A DNA stretch of 64,000 bases. Origin: an uncultured Methanomicrobiales archaeon (GTDB lineage: Archaea > Halobacteriota > Methanomicrobia > Methanomicrobiales > Methanospirillaceae). The notes below the pieces were generated by a model. That model was given only the letters and a program-made list of their open reading frames with translations. It did not search any database and was not told the DNA's origin. Made by a program: the position numbers and the translations under genes. Positions 1 to 8,754 of this stretch are shown in pieces (the first letter of the stretch is position 1; every line of letters begins with the position of its first letter). Location of the stretch: NCBI GenBank assembly GCA_903832665.1, contig CAILCG010000010.1:73061-137060 (forward strand), read 5' to 3'.

Positions 1-199
1 ACTGGTCCCCGGAAAAAAGGAGAGACCGGTCGGGTATTTCAAAATAACAACGGCTATACCGAGAACAGGACAACGGTCGAACGGTGGAGACCAGGTGCAA
101 TTCCCGCCAATCACGAACTTCGGGGACAGATAACATAACCTGCAGAGTATTGTTTGCGATGACAGGATCAGAAGGAAAGTACCGGTCAGGGAGGGTCTG

Positions 200-2089
200 A
201 TGAGTACACGGAGTGCCGGTATCTTTTCGACAGTGCAATCCATGAAAACCCCGGAAACGATCCTCCAGGCTGCTGCCGTCATTTTCATAATTTTTGGGTT
301 GTATCTCACCAGCCTCCGGAATTACCTGCTCTTCCATAGCATCATCGAACTTGCCAGCATCGCCATTGCCTTTTCGATATTCATCATCGTGTGGAACACG
401 CGACGGACCATCACCAATACCTTTTTTCTCGTGATGGGGATCTCGTTTCTCTTCACCGGGTGTATCGATCTGGTTCACATGCTCGCGTACAAAGGGGTGG
501 GGGTCTTTGCCGTGAACAGTGCCGACACCTCGACCCAGCTCTGGATAGCGGCCCGGTATTTCCAGAGCATCAGCTTTTTTCTTGCAACACTCCTGATCGG
601 GAAGTCATTAACAAAAGACAGGAAATACGATGTCGCCCTTATCTTTTCGGCCGGTGCGCTTGCCACGGGTTTTCTTATCTCAAGTATTTTTATCTGGCAG
701 ATCTTCCCGCCCTGCTTTATTGACGGTGTCGGGCTCACGCCATTCAAGATCGCAAGCGAGTATGTCATCTCTCTCATCCTGATCGCAACGATCGTGATCC
801 TGGTCAGAAAACGGCATTCGTTTGATCCCTCCGTATGGAGACTGCTCATCGCGGCCCAGGTCTTTCTTATTGCCGGGGAACTTGCCTTCACCTCCTACAT
901 CAGCGTCTTTGGCTTCATGAACATGCTCGGGCACCTCTTCAAGCTCGCTTCGTTCTACTTCTTCTATCGTGCCATCGTAGTGGTTGGCATCACCAGGCCG
1001 TTTAACCTGCTCTTTTTTGAGCTCAAAGAAAAAGAGGAGGCACTGGAGAAGAGCGAGAACCGTTATGCCATTACGCTCGATGCGGTCAACGATGGCCTCT
1101 GGGACTGGGACGTTCCTTCGGGGAATGCATTTTTTTCAACGCACTATTACTCGATGCTGGGATATTCGGACAGGGAATTTCCTGCAACGTACGAGGCGTG
1201 GCGAAGACTGGTCCACCCGGAAGATCTTGCACGCGTCGAGCTTGAATTGCAGCAGCATGTCAGAACGGACACCGGCTTTGAGATCGACCTGCGGATGAAG
1301 ACAAAATCCGGGGCATGGAAATGGGTCAGCACCCGCGGCATGGCGGTGGACCGGGATTCAACGGGCAGTGCCATCCGGATGGTCGGGACACTTTCCGATA
1401 TCACCGGACGCAAGCGGGCAGAGGAGGCACTGGTGCAGGCGAACAAGAAACTCACGCTGCTCTCCGGCATCACCCGGCATGATATCAATAACCAGCTCCT
1501 GGCCTTAAACGGCTTTTTAGGTATCCTCCAATCGGAGTGCCCGGATCCCCGGTTTGAAAGATATTTTACCCGCATAACAACCGCAAGTGACCGGATCAAC
1601 GCGATGATACGGTTCACCAAGGAATATGAGCAGATCGGTATGAAGGCTCCGGCCTGGCAGGAGTGCCGGGCGCTCGTGGATAGTGCAGCAGGACAGGCCC
1701 CGCTCGGAACCGTTATGGTAAAAAACGAGATCCCCGGCGGCAGAGAAGTGTTTGCCGATCCCCTCATTGCTCGGGTTTTCTATAATCTCATGGACAATGC
1801 CGTGCAGCACGGCGGAAAGATAACAACGATCCGGTTCACGGCTGACCAGCACGATAGCGAGCTGACAGTGGTATGTGAAGATGATGGCGAAGGGATTGCA
1901 ACAGAAGATAAGGAACGGATCTTCGACCGGGGTTTTGACAAGAACACCGGCCTTGGATTAACCCTTGCCCGGGAGATCCTCGACATCACCGGCATCACCA
2001 TCCATGAGACCGGTGAGCCGGGCCGGGGGGCACGGTTTGAGATACGCGTGCCCAAAGGTGCGTGGCGAACCGCAGGAGAAGTGATCTGA
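200..2089 (+). CDS. Membrane sensor histidine kinase (MASE3-PAS-HATPase)
   Basis: Signal-transducing histidine kinase, 629 aa. Residues about 20-265 are a string of hydrophobic helices resembling the MASE3 membrane sensor domain. A PAS_3-type domain follows (about 285-405), then an archaeal phosphoacceptor helix with TRHDINNQL (His427) and a HATPase with an N-box (NLMDNAVQHGG, about 528), DDGEGI and GLGLTLAREI. The ATG has a strong GGAGG ribosome site 5 nt upstream. No receiver domain is fused, so it should signal to a separate regulator; none is adjacent. The next gene overlaps its stop codon, suggesting co-transcription. The ligand of the membrane domain cannot be read from sequence. Confidence 0.9.
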   Translation: MSTRSAGIFSTVQSMKTPETILQAAAVIFIIFGLYLTSLRNYLLFHSIIELASIAIAFSIFIIVWNTRRTITNTFFLVMGISFLFTGCIDLVHMLAYKGVGVFAVNSADTSTQLWIAARYFQSISFFLATLLIGKSLTKDRKYDVALIFSAGALATGFLISSIFIWQIFPPCFIDGVGLTPFKIASEYVISLILIATIVILVRKRHSFDPSVWRLLIAAQVFLIAGELAFTSYISVFGFMNMLGHLFKLASFYFFYRAIVVVGITRPFNLLFFELKEKEEALEKSENRYAITLDAVNDGLWDWDVPSGNAFFSTHYYSMLGYSDREFPATYEAWRRLVHPEDLARVELELQQHVRTDTGFEIDLRMKTKSGAWKWVSTRGMAVDRDSTGSAIRMVGTLSDITGRKRAEEALVQANKKLTLLSGITRHDINNQLLALNGFLGILQSECPDPRFERYFTRITTASDRINAMIRFTKEYEQIGMKAPAWQECRALVDSAAGQAPLGTVMVKNEIPGGREVFADPLIARVFYNLMDNAVQHGGKITTIRFTADQHDSELTVVCEDDGEGIATEDKERIFDRGFDKNTGLGLTLAREILDITGITIHETGEPGRGARFEIRVPKGAWRTAGEVI

Positions 2090-3390
2090 TGGCGGCCAGA
2101 CGGAATATCGCAGACACGATGAACCCGGACTCCCCGGGCGTTGAAGGTTCGTTGAGAGACGGTGCGGAGAACCAGCTCGCACGTTTCCCGGAAAAACTTC
2201 CCGGCCTGAAAGGCCAGACTCCTGATCAGCTGATCCACGAACTCCAGGTACACCTGATCGAACTCGAGATGCAGGCAGAAGAACTGAGGCGAGCTCACCT
2301 TGAACTCGAAGAGTCGCGGGACAAGTACCTGGACCTCTACGAGTTCGCCCCGCTCGGCTATCTCACGCTCAACAATGAGGCGGTGATCTCCCGGGCAAAC
2401 CTCACCGCCGCCACGCTCCTGGGGGTTGAACGCAGCGGGCTGATCAATAAACGGTTCAGGACCCTGATTGTTGGGGAGGATCTTGAAATCTGGGACCGGT
2501 ATTTCATAAACCTGCTCAACGCGGAAAAAAATCTCACTGCCACCCTCATGCTCAAAAAGGGTGACAAGGCTGCGTTTCACGCCCGGCTGGAAGGAATGCG
2601 GTTAGCCGATACCATCGATGGACCCTCAATACGCGTGGCGATCAGCGATATCACGGAGATCCGGCAGGCAGAGCGGGACCGGCGCGAGAGCGAGCACCTC
2701 TTAAAATCGGTCATTGAGATCCTTCCGGTCGGGGTTCTTATCCTGGATCAGAAGGGGGCCGTACTTGCTGTCAACCCGGAGGCCGAGAGGATCTGGGGAA
2801 GGGCACGCTCGATGGGCATCGGCCAGTTCCCTGAATACCCGTGCTGGCGGCTCGAAGACGGGGCCCGTATTGAGCCACAGGACTGGGCCGGGGCCGGGGC
2901 CAGGGCGATCGCACAAGGCGAGACCACGCTCGAGGAGCAGATCGAGATCGAGTGTTACGGGGGAGGCCATAAAGTCGTTCTCAATTCGGCCCTGCCCATC
3001 CGGAGGGGCGACGGCGTCGTAAGCGGGGCGGTGGTGGTAACCCAGGATGTTACGGACGGTAAAGCCGCCGAGGAGCGGATCCGGTGGCTGGCGAGTTTTC
3101 CGGAGATGAACCCGGACCCAATCATTGAGCTCGATGCCGGGGGCTGTATCACCTATGCAAATCCTGCAACCCGGACGATTCTTAAGGCACTGGAGCTGCC
3201 GGACGATCCCGGTCTCTTCTCACCCTGGGACAAGGAAGAGGTCATCTGTCTGCTTAAGGAGGGCTCGGAGAATCGGATCTACCGGGAAATTTCCATGGGC
3301 CGGGAACAGTTTGCAGAAGATATCGTGCTGGATACCGGTTTGCAGGTAGTACGGATCTATGCCAGGAATACCGCGATACGCCGGTCCTGA
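2089..3390 (+). CDS. PAS-only sensory protein, kinase domain absent
   Basis: A 433-aa protein of PAS domains with no HisKA, HATPase or output domain. An N-terminal helix rich in Glu/Leu (about 45-80) precedes PAS1 (about 80-195), PAS2 (about 205-335) and an incomplete third PAS that stops just where the usual linker to the next domain should begin. The ATG at 2089 overlaps the upstream stop (ATGA) and has GGAG about 10 nt ahead, so I prefer it to a GTG 27 nt further upstream. It may pass signals to the kinase encoded just upstream, or be the remnant of a longer kinase truncated at its 3' end. Role is inference. Confidence 0.75.
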   Translation: MAARRNIADTMNPDSPGVEGSLRDGAENQLARFPEKLPGLKGQTPDQLIHELQVHLIELEMQAEELRRAHLELEESRDKYLDLYEFAPLGYLTLNNEAVISRANLTAATLLGVERSGLINKRFRTLIVGEDLEIWDRYFINLLNAEKNLTATLMLKKGDKAAFHARLEGMRLADTIDGPSIRVAISDITEIRQAERDRRESEHLLKSVIEILPVGVLILDQKGAVLAVNPEAERIWGRARSMGIGQFPEYPCWRLEDGARIEPQDWAGAGARAIAQGETTLEEQIEIECYGGGHKVVLNSALPIRRGDGVVSGAVVVTQDVTDGKAAEERIRWLASFPEMNPDPIIELDAGGCITYANPATRTILKALELPDDPGLFSPWDKEEVICLLKEGSENRIYREISMGREQFAEDIVLDTGLQVVRIYARNTAIRRS

Positions 3391-3534
3391 ATGTTCATCC
3401 GGGCGTTTCTTTACGGATACATGATGATCCTTTGCAAAAGATTGGTCATCCCCGCTGTTTTTGATCCCGAATGAACGGGTGAGAAGCATTCTTATGGGGA
3501 AACCATCCATCTCCCTTAACGGGTTCTGATATGC

Positions 3535-5073
3535 ATGAGTGAAAGTTCTTCTCCCCAGAAAATGTCTCCCAGAGACCTGATGATCGTGATCGTGATCGCT
3601 CTCGGCTCGTTCATGGCCGGCCTCGATGCCACGATTGTCAATATTGCCCTTCCCGCGATTGCCAAATCCCTTGACGTCTCGACCGTTACCGTATCCTGGG
3701 TGCTCAACGCGTACCTGATCGTGCTGGTCAGTCTCCTGCTCGCGGCTTCGCGCCTCGGGGACATGAAGGGGTACCGAAATCTTTTCCTGGGGGGGTTTGC
3801 TCTCTTCACCGCCGGGTCGGCCCTCTGCGGGTTATCCCCCACGATTGACATGCTCATCGTTTCAAGGATGATCCAGGCTGTGGGCGGGGCGGTCATCTCG
3901 GCACTGGGGGCCGTCATGGTCACGTCCTACCTTTCCTCATCCCTGCGGGGACAGGCACTCGGCATTGTTGCCATGTTCACCATGCTCGGGGCCGCTCTCG
4001 GCCCGGTTGTCGGGGGATTTCTTACCAGCGTATTTTCCTGGCAGTACATCTTCTTAGTGAACCAGCCGGTCGGCATCATAGCGATCCTTCTTGGTATGCA
4101 CATCCTTCCGCAGCAGGCTCCCGTTGCCCCGAAGGCAAAGATCGATATTCCCGGGGTGTTGCTGATCTTTATCGCGCTGGGATCCCTGATCATTGGCCTG
4201 ACTTCCGTGCAGGGAAGCAACCAGAATCTCGGGATAGCGGCACTGGTTGTCTCGGCGATCTTCTGGATTGTTTTCATCGTGCAGGAACGCCGGGGCAAAG
4301 AGCCGCTGATCAACACTAACCTCTTTGCCAACCGGGCGTACTCGCTCCAGAACGTGAACGTGCTGCTGATCCAGATGGCGATGGCCGGCGTCATGGTCAT
4401 TATGCCGTTCTACCTGGAACTGGTCAAGAAGATACCCGCGGGAAATGCCGGCACGATCCTGCTCACGTTGCCGGTCGGGATGATCCTCACCGCACCGATT
4501 GCCGGAAAGATCTCGGATGTGATCGGGACAAAAAAACCGATCATCGCCGGTTTTGCAGTCTGTGCGGTCGCCCTGTTCCTCCTCTCCACGATCTCTGCCG
4601 AAACAAGCGTGGGACATATCGGCATCTACCTCTTCTTGCTCGGTGCGGGAACCGGGATCGCATTCTCGCCGCTGAACAGCGCGGTGATGGGTGAGTGCCC
4701 GGCAAAAGACCGGGGTGCCACGAGCGGTCTGGTCAAGATGATGACCAACCTCGGGTCATCGCTCGGGGTTGCGGTCGTCATGCTCGTTGCAACGATTGCG
4801 GCAGGACCTAAACTCGCCCAGGTATCGGCCCATGCTCTCTCGTCATCGGATCTCGCGGGGGCGTTTGACGCTGCGTTCCTCTTCTGTATGGTGCTCGAGA
4901 TCATCGGCATTGTGCTGATGCTCGCAGTCGCCGGGAAGGAACCCTCGGGCGAGAGCAGCGGGGATCGGGTTCTAACCGGGTCACGTACAAACCAGCAACA
5001 GAATTATCGCTGCGGTAAGCAAGTATTAGGAAATGCCGGGCCGGGATACGGAAACGCAAAAAGAGGAGAATGA
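3535..5073 (+). CDS. MFS drug exporter, DHA2 (EmrB/QacA) family
   Basis: Proton-coupled multidrug exporter of the 14-helix DHA2 branch, 512 aa. It shows the family's first-helix signature DATIVNIALPAIA (about 26-38), a motif-A-like loop after helix 2 (SRLGDMKGYRN) and a motif C-like stretch (GAALGPVVGGF) in helix 5. The start is ATG at 3535; another ATG sits 4 nt upstream in a different frame. The last 40 residues are hydrophilic, look unlike the family, and overlap the first 41 nt of the next gene, so the natural end may have been altered. Substrate unknown. It stands alone between a PAS protein and a methylase-like gene. Confidence 0.88.
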   Translation: MSESSSPQKMSPRDLMIVIVIALGSFMAGLDATIVNIALPAIAKSLDVSTVTVSWVLNAYLIVLVSLLLAASRLGDMKGYRNLFLGGFALFTAGSALCGLSPTIDMLIVSRMIQAVGGAVISALGAVMVTSYLSSSLRGQALGIVAMFTMLGAALGPVVGGFLTSVFSWQYIFLVNQPVGIIAILLGMHILPQQAPVAPKAKIDIPGVLLIFIALGSLIIGLTSVQGSNQNLGIAALVVSAIFWIVFIVQERRGKEPLINTNLFANRAYSLQNVNVLLIQMAMAGVMVIMPFYLELVKKIPAGNAGTILLTLPVGMILTAPIAGKISDVIGTKKPIIAGFAVCAVALFLLSTISAETSVGHIGIYLFLLGAGTGIAFSPLNSAVMGECPAKDRGATSGLVKMMTNLGSSLGVAVVMLVATIAAGPKLAQVSAHALSSSDLAGAFDAAFLFCMVLEIIGIVLMLAVAGKEPSGESSGDRVLTGSRTNQQQNYRCGKQVLGNAGPGYGNAKRGE

Positions 5074-7372
5074 GGTCGAGACAGATGCGATCGCTCTCCT
5101 CTACGATCTCAACCGTTGGCGCGAACAACTGGCCCGAAGCATTGCCCAGAATAATCATGGCCTGACCAGCGATGCGATCGCGGCAGCAACGAACCGGATC
5201 ATCGGTCGTCTCCTGTTTTTGCGCATTGCCGAAGATCGGGGTCTTATCGAGGCAGGAATCCTCCGGAAGATCCAGGGTGCAGCAGACCCTCTCGTTGCCA
5301 TTTCAGCATTTTTTTCTGCAATTGAGGACCCCTGGGCAGAGACTCCCCAACCCGTCAGGCATTCGCCGGCCGGGACCGTGCCGGTGGTGCCGGAAGACCG
5401 GGCGTTCCAGAACGTTCTCCTGCGGCTCTGCGATCCGGAGCGGCCCTACGATTTCTCGAACCTCCCGAATGAAACGATTGCAGAAGTGTTCGACCGGCAC
5501 TTCACCAGCGCGATCCGCCGCTCTGCTGCCGACAAGGCAGTGATTGTCCAGACCCCCGATGCGCTCCAGTCCCAGGGAACCCCTTCTCCGTCCTCTGAAT
5601 GGATCGCATTGATGGTTCACCGGTCTCTTGCGGGAGTGTTCGCAGACCGGCACCCGGATAGCCTGCTTCTCGCTGCATACCACCACCTCCTCTCCCGTTC
5701 CGGCAGTCGATGGCACACGCTCGCTGAGCGCCATGAGCACCTGGTACATTCTATCCACGGGGTGGATCTCGATCCTCACGCAGTTGCGGTGACCAGGATG
5801 CTCCTCTTCTTCGAACTCTGCGGCGATGGGCAGGATAAAAACCAACCTGAAGAATTCCTGGAGCTGGCGGGATCGGTATTCCGAGCATTGCGCCAGAACA
5901 TCCTCTGCGGAAATTCCCTTATCGCCGGGGATGTCGAGTCTGAAGATTCGATCGCGTTCTCCTCCTCACCCGCACGCTACCGGATCAACCCGCTCGACTG
6001 GGATACTGCATTCCCCGAAGTGATGAGCGCGGGAGGATTCGACGCGGTACTCGGCAACCTGCCTGACGGTCCGCTCCCGCCGCACGAGTGGGTGCACCGG
6101 TATTTCCAGCGCCATTATTCGGTCTACGATCAGCAGGGGGATCGGCCAGCGTACTTTATTGAGCGGGGAATCTCGCTCCTCTGCCCGGGCGGGACACTGG
6201 CGGGGATAGCCGGCAACCGCTGGCTCCGGGGCAAATCCGGCACCCCCCTGAGAACGTTTTTGCTCCAGTACCAGATCGAGGAGATCGTCGAGTCGGTTCC
6301 GGAAGCTGACGACAATCTGCACACCTCACCCTGCATAGTCCGGATCTCCCGCCGCCCACCTTCGCACAGGTTCTTTGCTGCTCTATTGGATCCCAAAATC
6401 CCCCAGCCGCCGGAGGTGCAGGTCTATAACGGCCGGTTCCCGCTCGATCAGACAACACTGGGAACGGGCGGCTGGATACTCCGCGATACCCGGGTACCGG
6501 ATCTCCTGCAGAAACTCCGCAGCGCCGGCACCCCGCTCAAGGAGCTGGTGAGGGGCCGGGTTCATCCGGGTATCATCACCGGGCTGGACGAGGCATTTGT
6601 GATCGATGCCCGGCAGAGCCAGGAACTGATCGCAGCCTCCCCAAAAAACCGGTACCTGATCCGCCCGTATCTCTCCGCCGCGGGGATCACCCGGTACAGT
6701 CCTGCCGTGGGATCCCACTCCGTTATTTTTATCCCGCAGGGCTGGACAATGGCCCATGCCGGCGACCAGGCCGGATGGCAGTGGTTCGGGAAAAAATACC
6801 CGGCCATTGCCCGACACCTGAAACCCTTTGCAGAGTGGGCAAAAGAGCGCAAACACCAGGGAGATTTCTGGTGGGAATGCCTCTTCGAGCCGGGCATCGT
6901 TAACCCGGACCAGTCCCGGATTTTTTTCCCCGGCTCGGCAAAATTCCCGGCATTTACGTTTGACAGCAGACAAGTAATTCCTGACCGCCAGACCCGGTTC
7001 ATCAGTTCATCGAGTCTGTTCCTGCTCGCGGTGCTCAACAGCCGGCTGCATGCTTTTTTTCTCCGCGTGACAGCTCCCGAAACACCGGGAAAGAACCCGG
7101 CAAAGGTCTGGGAACGGATCGAAGCAATGCCTATCTATACACCGGACTTTGACCATCCGGAGGATAAGGCCCGGCATGACCGGATGGTTGCGTTGGTCAG
7201 GGAGATGCTGGAACTGAACAACCACCTGGACCGGGCAGAGATCGACCGGGAAAAGCTAATCATCCGGCAGGAGATTGGATCGATCGACCGGCAGATCGAC
7301 TCGCTGGTGTATGGATTTTACGGGTTGACCATGGAGGAGATCGCGATGGTGGAGGAGAGCGAAGGGACATGA
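5033..7372 (+). CDS. Eco57I/PglX-like methylase protein with degenerate catalytic motifs
   Basis: The 779-aa ORF has the architecture of a type IIG (Eco57I-like) enzyme without its N-terminal nuclease. It opens with the helical spacer typical of these proteins (about 20-75, with RIAEDRGLI), then a methylase fold, and ends with a TaqI-type specificity region and the usual tail (VYGFYGLTMEEI). The motif II region is clear (GVDLDPHAVAVTRMLLF, about 243). However, the position of motif I (DPACGSGSF) reads ADRHPDS at 204-210, and the catalytic NPPY reads NLPD at 342-345. Both SAM binding and methyl transfer are therefore unlikely, although the frame is open throughout. Its start overlaps the MFS gene. 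It may be a DNA-binding relic or a repurposed protein. Confidence 0.8.
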   Translation: MPGRDTETQKEENEVETDAIALLYDLNRWREQLARSIAQNNHGLTSDAIAAATNRIIGRLLFLRIAEDRGLIEAGILRKIQGAADPLVAISAFFSAIEDPWAETPQPVRHSPAGTVPVVPEDRAFQNVLLRLCDPERPYDFSNLPNETIAEVFDRHFTSAIRRSAADKAVIVQTPDALQSQGTPSPSSEWIALMVHRSLAGVFADRHPDSLLLAAYHHLLSRSGSRWHTLAERHEHLVHSIHGVDLDPHAVAVTRMLLFFELCGDGQDKNQPEEFLELAGSVFRALRQNILCGNSLIAGDVESEDSIAFSSSPARYRINPLDWDTAFPEVMSAGGFDAVLGNLPDGPLPPHEWVHRYFQRHYSVYDQQGDRPAYFIERGISLLCPGGTLAGIAGNRWLRGKSGTPLRTFLLQYQIEEIVESVPEADDNLHTSPCIVRISRRPPSHRFFAALLDPKIPQPPEVQVYNGRFPLDQTTLGTGGWILRDTRVPDLLQKLRSAGTPLKELVRGRVHPGIITGLDEAFVIDARQSQELIAASPKNRYLIRPYLSAAGITRYSPAVGSHSVIFIPQGWTMAHAGDQAGWQWFGKKYPAIARHLKPFAEWAKERKHQGDFWWECLFEPGIVNPDQSRIFFPGSAKFPAFTFDSRQVIPDRQTRFISSSSLFLLAVLNSRLHAFFLRVTAPETPGKNPAKVWERIEAMPIYTPDFDHPEDKARHDRMVALVREMLELNNHLDRAEIDREKLIIRQEIGSIDRQIDSLVYGFYGLTMEEIAMVEESEGT

Positions 7373-7424
7373 GAGAGGAAGTATACGATTCGTCCTTTTC
7401 CAAAAAAAAATACTGCTCATTCTT

Positions 7425-7465
7425 TTTTACCATTTTTTTATTTTTACCAAAAAATTTATTTTACC
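7425..7465 (+). promoter_or_regulatory. Three 17-bp-spaced TTTTACC repeats ahead of vapBC-type pair
   Basis: TTTTACC occurs at 7425-7431, 7442-7448 and 7459-7465, a period of exactly 17 bp. The block is AT-rich, ends about 32 nt before the antitoxin ATG and overlaps the likely TATA region. This is the placement expected for an autoregulatory operator bound by the AbrB-type antitoxin. Repeat geometry is directly visible; binding is inference. Confidence 0.55.
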
Positions 7466-7497
7466 ATAAGCCCCATCTGTCGGTAAGAGGAGACTCT

Positions 7498-7824
7498 ATG
7501 AAACAAAAGACCCGGCAACCCGGCAAATCCAAAAAAAATCCTGGCGTTAGTGAACCGCTGGCTGAGTACCTGCCGGACATCGGCCCGGTCATCACCATTG
7601 ATGCAACTGGCCGAATGGTGCTTCCTAAAAAAATCCGGGACCGGTTCGAATCAAACCGGTTTAAGGTACAGGAGGCAGATGGGCACATCAAACTCATACC
7701 GGTTAAACCGCTTAGCTCGCTCTTCGGCATCCTCCCTGATCTGGATATTGAAGCAATCTACCGCGACCATGACCGGGAAGTCGAGGAGGAGGATGCGAAT
7801 GACCGCTCCCAGAATCCTTGTTGA
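7498..7824 (+). CDS. AbrB/SpoVT-type antitoxin
   Basis: A 108-aa protein with a swapped-hairpin AbrB domain in its middle: PVITIDATGRMVLPKKIRDRF, about residues 31-51, a classic IxxxGRxxxPxxIR pattern. The ATG at 7498 is preceded by AAGAGGAG at good spacing; the longer reading frame to 7369 would add a low-complexity Lys/Phe extension and cross the promoter region. The gene overlaps the PIN-domain gene by 26 nt, the usual antitoxin-first order. It should neutralise the PIN toxin and repress its own promoter, where three 17-bp-spaced repeats are found. Confidence 0.85.
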   Translation: MKQKTRQPGKSKKNPGVSEPLAEYLPDIGPVITIDATGRMVLPKKIRDRFESNRFKVQEADGHIKLIPVKPLSSLFGILPDLDIEAIYRDHDREVEEEDANDRSQNPC

Positions 7825-8194
7825 TACTTGGGCATGGATTGAGATGATGATGGGATCCAAGCAGGGGGATCGTGTACGCACGGTCATCCTTAATAATCCG
7901 GACCTTTTCATTTCAATAGTAACAATCTATGAGCTCCGCTACCGGATCGAACAACGCAAGGATTCTGAAAGTGCCATATCAATTATTAACCAGATCACAG
8001 AACAAGTGGAGGTTATTCCAGTCGACAATCAGATTGCAATGCTTGGAGGTGCAATCAAACTCGGGCAATGCCAAGGGAAAACTACAATGGGAGCTGTGGA
8101 CTGCATGATCCTTGCAACCGCCCGGTTGCACGGATTGAAAATCCTGACCGGAGATCAGCACTTCAATGGTCTTGAAGAAACGATCCTTCTCTGA
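7799..8194 (+). CDS. vapC: PIN-domain toxin (VapC type)
   Basis: A 131-aa PIN-domain ribonuclease. The acidic residues expected in the active site are visible: Asp in ILVDTWAWIE (about 9), Glu in TIYELRYRIE, Asp in AVDCMILATA and Asp in LTGDQHF. The start at 7799 follows GAGGAGG at about 8 nt and overlaps the antitoxin gene, which implies translational coupling. PIN toxins of this type cleave RNA; the target here is unknown. Confidence 0.88.
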   Translation: MTAPRILVDTWAWIEMMMGSKQGDRVRTVILNNPDLFISIVTIYELRYRIEQRKDSESAISIINQITEQVEVIPVDNQIAMLGGAIKLGQCQGKTTMGAVDCMILATARLHGLKILTGDQHFNGLEETILL

Positions 8195-8217
8195 ATTCTT
8201 TAAACAGGTGATCACGT

Positions 8218-8637
8218 ATGAAACCCGTAACAAACGAACAGGTCAGGGCACTTTTCGCCCATCTGGAATCCGGCAATGCGGATGCATTCTTCCAGCACGT
8301 AGCCGACGATGTTGACTGGACGGTCATGGGAACTCATCCGCTGGCCGGAACCTACCATGACAAGCAGGATTTTATTGCCCACACGTTCGGGAGGCTCAAC
8401 AGGGTGCTCAGGGAAGGTGTCCTGCTGCGGGTGACCCATATCCTTGTCTCGGAAAATACCGCAGCAGTTGAACTCGAAGCCTTGTCCACCGCACTCAACG
8501 GTGTTCCCTTCCGCAACCGGTATTGCTGGATCTGCCGGTTCGACCACGGGCGGATCGTGGAAGTCCGGGCGTACCTGGACTCTGCGCTTGTCCAGAAACT
8601 TCTTGAGGATAATGAACCGGCGCTGGAATCGAAATAA
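8218..8637 (+). CDS. SnoaL-like (NTF2-fold) protein
   Basis: A 139-aa protein of the SnoaL/ketosteroid-isomerase-like NTF2 superfamily. The pattern is typical: an N-terminal helix (VRALFAHLESGNADAFF), VADDVDWTVMGTHPLAGTYHDKQ, and the closing strand GRIVEVRAYLDSALVQKLL. Members are small alpha+beta barrels that bind hydrophobic ligands or act on them, but the substrate cannot be told. It starts 23 nt after the PIN toxin gene on the same strand, possibly by read-through, and has no obvious functional link to it. Confidence 0.75.
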   Translation: MKPVTNEQVRALFAHLESGNADAFFQHVADDVDWTVMGTHPLAGTYHDKQDFIAHTFGRLNRVLREGVLLRVTHILVSENTAAVELEALSTALNGVPFRNRYCWICRFDHGRIVEVRAYLDSALVQKLLEDNEPALESK

Positions 8638-8754
8638 TACCGGGCTGGCTAATGAACGGTCTTGAAAAAAATCTCTTTTTCTAAAAACCTGGTAGCCATT
8701 GATCGCCATTGGCCGGTTCAAGAACCGAACTGGGCTGATCTGCTTCCACCGGGT

